Shown here piece after piece: positions 9,821 through 17,344 of a DNA stretch of 64,000 bases. The translations under genes were made by a program, and so were the position numbers. The notes under the pieces are model-generated. The model did no database searches. It had not been told where the DNA came from and saw only the letters and a list, made by a program, of their open reading frames with translations. Location: NCBI GenBank assembly GCA_028687545.1, contig JAQTZZ010000013.1, forward strand, positions 1-64,000, given 5' to 3'. Each line of letters starts with the position of its first letter. Positions within the stretch are counted from its first letter, which is position 1. This DNA is from Candidatus Wallbacteria bacterium. Lineage in GTDB: Bacteria; Muiribacteriota; JAQTZZ01.

Positions 9821-11563
9821 ATGAAATTGCACCGGCTGTTCAGCGTATTTCTCTTTTCCACCCTGCTCTGGAATTCCCTGGCAGTTTCAGCACTTACCGG
9901 CACCATCCCCTTACAGACAGGCTGGAATCTGATCAGCCTGGGCCTTGAACCATCCAGTCCGTCAATTGAAGTGATCTTTGCCGGTGTCCCAGCCATGAAA
10001 TATGTAATGGGTTTTTTCAGGAGTCCTTCGGACTCAGGGGTAGAAGGGTTCAGAACCTACATGAACATTGACGGGTTGCGGGATTTTTCCACACTTACTG
10101 TGATGGATGCATTTCATGGCTACTGGGTCTATCAGACTGCCTGCGGAACCCTGGAAATTACAGGCTTAGCAATTTCTAATTCCACGGAAATCATTTTATC
10201 CCCTGGCTGGAATCTGGCAGGTTACTGGCTCCAGTCCGACAGCAGGCTGCCGCTCACGCAGGAGGAAACCGGAACTGTGATTGATTCCGTCTTCAACCAG
10301 ACTGCAGCGAACGGGACTGTTAAATACATCATGGGATTTTACAGGACAGACCTGGGCGCAGGAGATGGATTCCATACTTTCATGAACAATCAGGCGATCT
10401 CATTTTCCACGCTTTTCTCCCTGGACCCTTGGCATGGTTACTGGTTTTACATGAATGATCAGGCTGATCTGAAATACGGCCCTGACCTGGCCTGGGAATT
10501 AAAGATCCTGGACTGGATTGCTGTCTCGCCTGATTCGATCAGCGTCGGGACTGATGATGTGCTTGACCTTCAGAATCTTTCCGTAACCGCGCATTATACT
10601 GATGAATCTCAGAATCCTGCCTTTGGTTCGAGCTGGACAGTGAAGAGCGGAAGCGGTGCTATAAATGGAAGAAATTATCTTGCTCCTTCGACAGCCGGTT
10701 CTGCAATCCTGCTGTGCAGTTATACAAAAGGCGGGATCACTGAAACCGCCGAATTATCGGTGTCAGTGTTTGAAAAAAAACGCAGCCTGACAGTCAATCT
10801 CAGCCCTGAAGACGCCATCCTGGCCGGCGGCAGGTGGAGCATCAATGGAGGAGGCACCTGGCTTTCCAGCGGATCAGTTGAAAACCTGGCCAAAGGGACA
10901 GAGTATCTGATCACTTTTAAAAATGTCGGTTATTTTACTACCCCTCAATCTATCTCAGGCACAATTACAGCAGACACGGTTGTTACGGGAGCATACATCT
11001 TTCAGGATCCGTATCCGAGCGTTGCAGTCACGGACATCAACGGCACTGCAGTCACAATGAGCACCCCTGCCGGCGATGCCTCAGCTATTGACAGCATCCC
11101 TGCTTTTGAGATTCCACAATATTCAAGCTCAGTCACACAGCTTTTCTCAACCACATTTGACACTTCAGGCAACACGAAGAGCTTTTCCACAGCGATCCAG
11201 TATGTAATCACAGGCTCGGTCAGCAGAGCCACAGTTGAGCTTTCGAGCCTGAATTACAACGTGCAGACAGGGATGTTCAGTATTCCGAATGATGCTAAGG
11301 TCTATGTCTCTATCAACCAGAACGGGACAGTGGGAGCCGTTAATTATGACAATCTGTACGAAAAAATCTTTACCATCTCAGAGCACAAACTGAATCTGAA
11401 TCTGACTCAGCCCTTGCTCAATTCTCTCAATTCCATGATCAACGGGACTGTCCAGAGCGGGCGGATCTATAATTTTTCGCTGATTATCAAGAACACATAT
11501 TTTTATGCCAGAGGCGGCCGTTACAACCGCGTCAACGGTTCAATCCAGTATTTACCGCAATAA
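9821..11563 (+). CDS. Secreted multidomain protein with 'GWNLIS' repeats and GAGW/Ig-like modules
   Basis: 580 residues from the ATG at 9821. An in-frame TTG at 9785 would add 12 residues, but the ATG gives a cleaner signal peptide (MKLHRLFSVFLFSTLL). Two ~105-residue repeats follow, each opening with GWNL and closing with a FxxHGYW(V/F)Y motif. An Ig-like segment and one GAGW-type module (here AGGRWSI) follow, both shared with the kelch protein at 3-4382. The C-terminal ~190 residues are Ser/Thr/Asn-rich with no recognisable domain. It is probably extracellular or surface-exposed; its function is unknown. Confidence 0.7.
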   Translation: MKLHRLFSVFLFSTLLWNSLAVSALTGTIPLQTGWNLISLGLEPSSPSIEVIFAGVPAMKYVMGFFRSPSDSGVEGFRTYMNIDGLRDFSTLTVMDAFHGYWVYQTACGTLEITGLAISNSTEIILSPGWNLAGYWLQSDSRLPLTQEETGTVIDSVFNQTAANGTVKYIMGFYRTDLGAGDGFHTFMNNQAISFSTLFSLDPWHGYWFYMNDQADLKYGPDLAWELKILDWIAVSPDSISVGTDDVLDLQNLSVTAHYTDESQNPAFGSSWTVKSGSGAINGRNYLAPSTAGSAILLCSYTKGGITETAELSVSVFEKKRSLTVNLSPEDAILAGGRWSINGGGTWLSSGSVENLAKGTEYLITFKNVGYFTTPQSISGTITADTVVTGAYIFQDPYPSVAVTDINGTAVTMSTPAGDASAIDSIPAFEIPQYSSSVTQLFSTTFDTSGNTKSFSTAIQYVITGSVSRATVELSSLNYNVQTGMFSIPNDAKVYVSINQNGTVGAVNYDNLYEKIFTISEHKLNLNLTQPLLNSLNSMINGTVQSGRIYNFSLIIKNTYFYARGGRYNRVNGSIQYLPQ

Positions 11564-11596
11564 AAACAGAATGAATATGATCCCACTTAAAAACTT

Positions 11597-11620
11597 ACCA
11601 ACATACTAACTTACCAACTT
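11597..11620 (+). repeat. 8-bp tandem repeat, three units (consensus ACYAACWT)
   Basis: The gap between 11563 and 11661 contains accaacat-actaactt-accaactt. The same octamer type, in the opposite orientation and five units long, ends the window at 63961-64000. Confidence 0.6.
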
Positions 11621-11660
11621 CTTGCAGGAAACAAGGAGTATCAGAGTTTCGTTACCACCA

Positions 11661-12635
11661 TTATTTCACATTCCTTTTCCAGAAAAATATTGCTTCCCGC
11701 TGGTATTTCGGGTCGGCCTCAAATCCGTTATAGCGTTCCGGAGCGAGCCGCACAGCGTCGATCCTGCCGCCCAGTTCCATGATTTTCCGCTTGGCCTGAT
11801 GCAGGTTGTCCACTGCAGTGGAATCCCTGACGCCTGCGAAAAGATAAAAATTCTTCAGGGAAAGCGGCAGGTCGCCATGCAGGGGGTTGTTCAATTCAGG
11901 CATCACTGTTCCTTCCTCATAACCGTAAGCTGAGATGAAAAGCTTGTATAGCCCGGTCTGCTTTTTCGTGTCGAGCAGGGCCAGCGCAGGGCAGATGGTG
12001 GCTGCGCGTCCCGGGCAGTAAAGAGCAGAGCTTTTCAGATCCCCATACTCACTTTCCATCAGATAAGAGAGAGCATGTTCTGCCGCTTTGTAGACTGTTT
12101 CATAACCAAGATAATCGAAGTAATCCAGACTGTCGTGGCTTTCATTCACCAGATCAGCTTCGGGATCGGTGTTCTGCTTTTCGGATTGCCGGATATCGGA
12201 GAAAAGGCGTTCTGTGCTGCTTTTTTTACTCTTTTTACTGGTCTTGGTCAGAGAGGATTTCGGCCATCCCCACTGAAGGGAAATCAGAGCGAAATTCTCC
12301 AGCCTGGCAGTATCAAGCAGATCCAGGATGGTCTTATAAGCGCTGCCGTTCGCCCCATGCAATGCCACCATCATCAATCTGTCCGGAAGATTCTTGAAAT
12401 CCGGGGGCAGCCAGTATACGAAAAAGGTTTTCTCAGAAGGCAGATTGACGATTCTGCAGCCATTGAGTTTAGCCTGCCGATAGTTGGCCGGATCCCCTTT
12501 GCAGATTTTCAGGCCGTCTTCCTTGGTTTCATATGGAAGCGGGACTTTAGGCGCAGGCGCGACTTTATGGCGCTTCGATTTCGCAGCGCAAGGTGCTATC
12601 AAAATCATGATTAAAAAGTACAGCAGGTATCTCAT
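11661..12635 (-). CDS. Secreted alpha/beta-hydrolase-like protein, nucleophile motif not evident
   Basis: 324 residues with a short signal peptide (MRYLLYFLIMILIAPCAA) and then a basic stretch. The segment RLMMVALHGANGSAYK resembles the oxyanion-hole HG motif of alpha/beta hydrolases, and NFYLFAGVRDST resembles the late strand carrying the acidic residue. Where a GxSxG elbow is expected the sequence reads CPGRAATICPA, so the enzyme may be inactive or use another residue. The gene ends 36 bp before the start-side neighbour, a 51-residue membrane peptide transcribed upstream on the same strand. Fold assignment is by motif only. Confidence 0.5.
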   Translation of the reverse strand: MRYLLYFLIMILIAPCAAKSKRHKVAPAPKVPLPYETKEDGLKICKGDPANYRQAKLNGCRIVNLPSEKTFFVYWLPPDFKNLPDRLMMVALHGANGSAYKTILDLLDTARLENFALISLQWGWPKSSLTKTSKKSKKSSTERLFSDIRQSEKQNTDPEADLVNESHDSLDYFDYLGYETVYKAAEHALSYLMESEYGDLKSSALYCPGRAATICPALALLDTKKQTGLYKLFISAYGYEEGTVMPELNNPLHGDLPLSLKNFYLFAGVRDSTAVDNLHQAKRKIMELGGRIDAVRLAPERYNGFEADPKYQREAIFFWKRNVK

Positions 12636-12671
12636 TTTCCCTCCAGGAAAGATCTATGATAATTTTTCACG

Positions 12672-12827
12672 CTACCTGAAAAATCTGAACAGCCAGTCAG
12701 TCAGCAGGCCCAAATGGTCTACTTTTCCGGGAGTTTTTTCAGTGTAAGGTTTTTTCAGGAAAGTGATGGCGATCAGCGCGAACGGAATCAAAACCAGCAC
12801 TACCAGAAGTTTTAATAAAAGAGCCAT
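12672..12827 (-). CDS. 51-residue membrane peptide coupled to the TerB-like gene
   Basis: The ATG (12825-12827) overlaps the stop of the upstream TerB-like gene in a TAATG arrangement, a classic sign of translational coupling. The product opens with MALLLKLLVVLVLIPFALIA, one strong transmembrane helix, followed by a short basic cytoplasmic-type tail ending in WLFRFFR. No homologous family is recognised. The coupling makes it much more credible than a random short frame. Confidence 0.55.
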   Translation of the reverse strand: MALLLKLLVVLVLIPFALIAITFLKKPYTEKTPGKVDHLGLLTDWLFRFFR

Positions 12828-13240
12828 TATATGCTTGGGAATACTTTCTTCAGATCTTTTTCGACATCTTCAGGCTTGCCGTACTGGCCGTATTTTTCCA
12901 CCAGTCCGTCGATCTTTTCAAGTTTCTGCTGGTCGATCTTGAAATAGTCGGCTACGAAATAAATAAAGTCTTCCTCACCTTCTGCCAGTTCCTCGTCAGC
13001 TCCTGTCAAAGAGAGCAGTTCGTACATCAGTTTGACCTGCGATCCCAAGTTGCCGAAAGGCTTCAGAGCCTGGCCGAAGTCGAAATCCCCATTATCCAGA
13101 TTGGATATGCCTGTTTCCTTTTTGATCCTGGACAGGTTTTTTTCTTCCTCTTCAGTCAGGATATTGTCGGACTGGGCGATCCGCTTCGAAAGTGCCAGAA
13201 GCGATTTTTTCTGCTCAGGGTTGAAAGATTTTTCAAACAT
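12827..13240 (-). CDS. TerB-like (tellurite resistance TerB / DUF533-type) helical protein
   Basis: 137 residues from the ATG at 13240, five bases after an AGGTGG ribosome site; a GTG at 13249 would add three residues. The protein is all-helical and acidic, with the two-fold 'SD.ILTEEEE' and 'DEELAEGEEDFIYFVADYF' pattern typical of TerB-fold proteins, in which acidic residues bind metal. The family length of ~140 fits. TerB domains are often linked to membrane-associated stress or phage-response complexes. Here it is coupled to a one-helix membrane peptide, which suggests membrane recruitment. A kinase/coiled-coil region lies divergently beside it. Confidence 0.6.
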   Translation of the reverse strand: MFEKSFNPEQKKSLLALSKRIAQSDNILTEEEEKNLSRIKKETGISNLDNGDFDFGQALKPFGNLGSQVKLMYELLSLTGADEELAEGEEDFIYFVADYFKIDQQKLEKIDGLVEKYGQYGKPEDVEKDLKKVFPSI

Positions 13241-13376
13241 TTGCACCACCTGGAAAAAATAAGATTTTTCTAATGATAAACGGGAAACAGGGAAGATTCA
13301 ATCCCCGCAGTTTACAGTGAGCTGCATGAGAAGTAGAATATCAGAATCAAATTTGATACCTGAACCCATCGGCTTT

Positions 13377-13384
13377 GGAGGAGG
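13377..13384 (+). promoter_or_regulatory. Strong ribosome-binding site that sets the GTG start at 13389
   Basis: GGAGGAGG lies four bases before GTG AGC CAT GCT. This start gives an N-terminus SHAVV, identical to the paralog at 20029. It therefore overrides the longer frame beginning at 13317. Confidence 0.8.
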
Positions 13385-13388
13385 ATTT

Positions 13389-14921
13389 GTGAGCCATGCT
13401 GTTGTGACGATAGTGGAGGGGATTCCGAAAATCCTGCCCAAGATTATCCATTATCAGGCGGCTCCCAGCCAGGTCGACATCATGTCCAAACTGCTTTATT
13501 CGCATACAGGCGCGCTGGGGGCTTTCGCCTTTCTGGCAGCCGGTGCAGGTGCAGCACTTGCCAAGGGGTACATTGAAAAAGAAATTCTCAAGCGGGAGCT
13601 TGCGCGGCTGCAGGTGCAGCTGAACGGCAGGGCAGCCTGCCTGGAAGAGGAAGACCGCGCCAAGCTGAAGCTGGAACTTGGCGAACTGGAGAGATTCGGT
13701 TCAGAGCTGCTCTCAGAATGCGACTGCTGCATGCTGGAACTGAAACAGGCAGCTGATTCATTGAAACTGATTATCAAACAGTATCAGTTGACCAAACAGA
13801 AAATTGAATTTCTGAAGCTTGAAGAGCTGGAACATGGAGTCCTCGTTAAGGCGTCTGAAGCGGAAGTGGACGCTCTGTTCCTGGCGGCTGAAAACCTGCC
13901 TGAACTCAATCAAAAGAAGGAAATCCAGCAGCTGAAGAAAATCCGGACTGAAAAAAGCACTGACAAAGCAAAAGAATGTGTTAAGCTCGACCGAATCCGG
14001 CAAAAGCTTCAAGAACTGATCAGTATCAATCAAGTGCAGAAAGAAACGGCTGGAATCGGCTTCGCTGAAGCCGCAGCCCTTGCTGTGAGCCGCAAGTCCG
14101 GTAAGATCAGGAAACTGAAAGCCGATTTCCGTAAGTTTTACGGGCGGATCGGGGAACTGGACCCGGATACCCAGGCTTTATTATCAGAACTGGCCGCAGA
14201 AGCCGAGGGAACAGAATCCCACGAGCGTCTGCAGATGATCAGGGATGAAGCGCAGTTGAAATATGGAAAGCTCAAGGAAGATCTGGCCTGGGACAAGGTC
14301 TGCAGGGAAGAGCTGGAATGGCTGGTGGAGCAGTTGATTGAAGTTCCGCAGGCCGGGGCGGTCCTGGAGAAAGTGCGGAAGTTACTCGCATCCAGAATCG
14401 TCACCAGGCAGGAAACTGCCGGAATCTCCAAGCTGGTAAGCGAATTTCTGGCAGAGCAGGCAATGCGGGAAGCCAAAGAACAGGAGCGGGTAGCTGATTC
14501 AGTCCGCCAGGCATTGGAAGCGCTGGGCTATGAAGTGCTGAAGGATTTTCCAGGCGATGATCTGGCTGCTAGATTAAGTCGGGGTGAGGCGGTTTATCTG
14601 GATTCGAAATGGAGCGGATATAAAGTGCTGCTGAAAATGAGCCGGAATGGAGAGCTGATCACCAGGCTGGTGCGGGTGGTAGGAACACCGGATGAGCAGA
14701 AAAGGATCAGTGCGGATCAGCGGCAGAAGGACAGGGAAATCTCCCTGGAATGGTGCAGGGACTATGACAGATTCAAAGCGAAACTTTCTGAACTTGGCTT
14801 CAAGCTGGAAACAAAACTGAGACTTGAACCCGAGGAAAATGAAATCCAATACATAGTGGATGAAAAGATTGCCAGCCGGGACAAGAGAGCCGTCAGTCAG
14901 AATGAAAAAAAGGAAATTTGA
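13389..14921 (+). CDS. 'MSHAVV' coiled-coil protein, copy 1 (partner of the kinase at 14933)
   Basis: 510 residues from the GTG at 13389. After ~30 residues comes a small-residue hydrophobic segment (GALGAFAFLAAGAGAALAKG), possibly a membrane-inserting helix. About 300 residues of charged heptad-like helix follow, rich in Glu, Lys and Leu. A compact C-terminal domain (~110 residues) has the pattern ALGYEV...VYLDSKW..YKVLLK...G..ITRLVRVV and ends in QYIVDEK. The full-length paralog at 20029 shares this order throughout. No known family is recognised. The family kinase starts 11 bp downstream, as also happens with copy 2, so the pair is almost certainly a functional unit. Confidence 0.75.
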   Translation: MSHAVVTIVEGIPKILPKIIHYQAAPSQVDIMSKLLYSHTGALGAFAFLAAGAGAALAKGYIEKEILKRELARLQVQLNGRAACLEEEDRAKLKLELGELERFGSELLSECDCCMLELKQAADSLKLIIKQYQLTKQKIEFLKLEELEHGVLVKASEAEVDALFLAAENLPELNQKKEIQQLKKIRTEKSTDKAKECVKLDRIRQKLQELISINQVQKETAGIGFAEAAALAVSRKSGKIRKLKADFRKFYGRIGELDPDTQALLSELAAEAEGTESHERLQMIRDEAQLKYGKLKEDLAWDKVCREELEWLVEQLIEVPQAGAVLEKVRKLLASRIVTRQETAGISKLVSEFLAEQAMREAKEQERVADSVRQALEALGYEVLKDFPGDDLAARLSRGEAVYLDSKWSGYKVLLKMSRNGELITRLVRVVGTPDEQKRISADQRQKDREISLEWCRDYDRFKAKLSELGFKLETKLRLEPEENEIQYIVDEKIASRDKRAVSQNEKKEI

Positions 14922-14932
14922 ACTGAATTATT

Positions 14933-17344
14933 ATGGCTAAACTGGAAGACTTGTCTGATCGTACGATTGCTGAAGAGCGGACTTTGAATGAATCCGAACG
15001 CACCCTCTCAGATCCGCAGACACAGCCGGATAAAAAAATCAGTGCATTCCGCAGCTACAGGGTGCTGGAACTCCTGCCTGCCTCCGGGGCTGAGGCTGAT
15101 ATTTACAAAGTCACGAAATCAGGCCGGGATTTCATCCTCAAATTATACAGATACGGTAACACTCCCAATACAGAGGCTCTCAGGAAAATCATGGAAATCA
15201 GCCGGAAATTTCCCGGGGACGTGATCCATGTTTTTGAATCTGAATTCGACGAGGAATCCAGGCGTTATTTCGAGATAATGGAATATGTCCGTTTCGGATC
15301 CCTGAAAGATCTCATGGCTGACCGGGATTATTTCACCCATGACAGGATGCTCGAATTGGTCCCTGCATTGATGAAAGGATTGAAAACCCTTCATTCCAAC
15401 AATCTCCTGCACCTTGACCTCAAGCCCTCCAATATTCTGGTGAGAAACCGTTCCCCGCTTGAATTGATTTACACGGACTTCGGAGTTTCTTCGGTGATTG
15501 ACGACGAGATCTCCCGGAAAATGACCATGAATCTGAAGGGTACACCTATGTACTGGTCGCCTGAGGCTTTTACGCAGGTGGTGGGAAGGGAATCAGATTT
15601 CTGGTCAGTCGGAGTAATCATTCTGGAAATCCTGAAAGGCAGGCATCCGCTGCATGGGCTGGACATGCGGAACATCATGTACAGCCTGTCCACGAAAGGG
15701 CTGGAGGTCCCTGGAGACCTGCCCAAAGCCTATCAGCAGCTTCTGAAAGGTCTATTGACGAGAAACCCGGGCCGAAGATGGTCTTTCGCAGAGGTCGAAC
15801 GCTGGCTTTCCGGCGGGACTGAAATACCGGTGTTTTTCGATTTCAAGCCTGAATTCAGAGAGTTCCAGAGTCCGATTTCATTCAACGGCAAGGATTTCAG
15901 TTCCCTGGAGGAACTGCTGCATGCTTTCATTCTGGACGAGGAGAGCTGGATAGAAGGCAGGGAACTCATAGCCGGCGGCAGTCTTGAGGAATGGCTCAGA
16001 CGAAACGGAGAGTATGATTACTGCATCACGATTGAGAAACTCAGAAAAATGGCCAGGAACGACAAGGATTACATGCTGGTGAAGATCACGCTGGCCTATC
16101 TTAAAGGAACTGGATTTGTTTTCTACGGGAAATTGATATCTTTTGAAAACGTTTTTCTCTTTGCCTCCAGGGTGCTCTCCGGAAATTTTTCCCACGGGGA
16201 GCTTTGCATAGTCAAGGCCCTGATGAGCGGAGCGCTTCTCAACTATTACAAGGATTATCTGAGGGCGATCCAGAAAGATGAAGACAGGGACGAGTTTCAT
16301 CAGCTGCTCTCCGTGATGCGCTCCGAGCATGCGAAAGAATCCTTTGAAAGCAGTCTGGCCGGACTGCTGCAGATTTTCGATTTCTGGTGGAAACCAGAGG
16401 AATATTATTTCCCTGCTGACTGCTCCATTCATGAGAAGGTTGTTTTCCTGCGCGAGCACGCCGGTTGCATGATGAAGAAAAAAGACTTCCTGCTCCTCAG
16501 GGAGCAGTATTTTATCCCTATGGAAATGGTGGAAGGGCTGCAGAGCGGGGAACTCCAGCTGGTCCATAATTATCTGCAGGAGTTGAAGAGGCTCAGGGAG
16601 GAACGGCTTCTGGTGGAGCGTGAGAAAGTCGGGCCGAATGTGGTCACGCTCAAGGAATATCAGGAATTCGGAAAACTCTGCAAGAACAGGGTCGACATTT
16701 CTCTATACCTGATCATTCCATCGCTTCTGAAATCTCTTTCCAGTCCGAGATTTTTCAGGTATGAATTCTGCAAGTTGAGCCAGTATCTGAAGAGCCTCAG
16801 GCAGGCAGAGATAGAATGGAGCAAATATGACAAGCGGCTGCTGCGGGAACTGGAAGACGTTCTTCAGGCTCCCCGCTTTGCGGATGTAAAACTGCATGAA
16901 TTGCTGATTACGGGTTTGATGAGCGCATTTCTATTTCTGGAACTGCAGTATCTGCTGAAACCGTTGTTCCCGGAGTCGATCCAGGCAGAATCAGGTCTGA
17001 ATGCAGGATTGATACTTCTCGCGGCTGGAATCGGGCTGTTTTCCGGAGCTTACAAATGGGTGGATTCCCTGGAAGGCGAGAGAATGGTTTCGTTCGGCAA
17101 AGGCTTTTTCCTCGGTGCATCTTTGTCACTTTTATTTTTATTCCTGTTGAAATGGACCGTGCCCGGCACAAGCATGTTTGTCACTGCAGCCAGCGGTTTT
17201 GTTTTCGGTTTTGCGATCTGTTATCTGATCTATGATTATTACGGGGCAAAAAAAATAGCCAGGATTTACGAAGATTATCTCTACCGGATTCTGGCAGTGG
17301 AAGCGCAGAACAAGTCAGACAGGCTCAGCGACCGGAAAAGGTGA
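14933..17344 (+). CDS. Membrane-anchored Ser/Thr protein kinase, family copy 1
   Basis: 803 residues. Residues 1-30 carry repeated phospho-acceptor-like motifs (SDRTIAEERT, SERTLSD). The kinase domain spans ~40-295 with the ATP lysine in FILKLYRYG, catalytic HLDLKPSN at ~160, TDFGVSS at ~182 and a SPEAF activation-segment end. The glycine loop is degenerate (PASGAEADIYK), but catalytic residues are present. A ~350-residue middle conserved among paralogs but not recognised (FDFWWKPEE, YLKGTGFVFYGKL) follows, then about four transmembrane helices (~655-780) and a short basic tail. It lies 11 bp after MSHAVV copy 1. Its 3' end overlaps the opposite-strand kinase by 20 bp. Confidence 0.9.
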   Translation: MAKLEDLSDRTIAEERTLNESERTLSDPQTQPDKKISAFRSYRVLELLPASGAEADIYKVTKSGRDFILKLYRYGNTPNTEALRKIMEISRKFPGDVIHVFESEFDEESRRYFEIMEYVRFGSLKDLMADRDYFTHDRMLELVPALMKGLKTLHSNNLLHLDLKPSNILVRNRSPLELIYTDFGVSSVIDDEISRKMTMNLKGTPMYWSPEAFTQVVGRESDFWSVGVIILEILKGRHPLHGLDMRNIMYSLSTKGLEVPGDLPKAYQQLLKGLLTRNPGRRWSFAEVERWLSGGTEIPVFFDFKPEFREFQSPISFNGKDFSSLEELLHAFILDEESWIEGRELIAGGSLEEWLRRNGEYDYCITIEKLRKMARNDKDYMLVKITLAYLKGTGFVFYGKLISFENVFLFASRVLSGNFSHGELCIVKALMSGALLNYYKDYLRAIQKDEDRDEFHQLLSVMRSEHAKESFESSLAGLLQIFDFWWKPEEYYFPADCSIHEKVVFLREHAGCMMKKKDFLLLREQYFIPMEMVEGLQSGELQLVHNYLQELKRLREERLLVEREKVGPNVVTLKEYQEFGKLCKNRVDISLYLIIPSLLKSLSSPRFFRYEFCKLSQYLKSLRQAEIEWSKYDKRLLRELEDVLQAPRFADVKLHELLITGLMSAFLFLELQYLLKPLFPESIQAESGLNAGLILLAAGIGLFSGAYKWVDSLEGERMVSFGKGFFLGASLSLLFLFLLKWTVPGTSMFVTAASGFVFGFAICYLIYDYYGAKKIARIYEDYLYRILAVEAQNKSDRLSDRKR

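Noticed and set aside
12075-12614. Long plus-strand frame opposite the hydrolase-like gene
   Set aside because: It lies wholly antisense to a gene with a signal peptide and protein-like composition, and has no recognisable domain or ribosome site.
13317-13388. Upstream GTG start for MSHAVV copy 1
   Set aside because: The internal GTG at 13389 has GGAGGAGG four bases before it and matches the start of the paralog at 20029.
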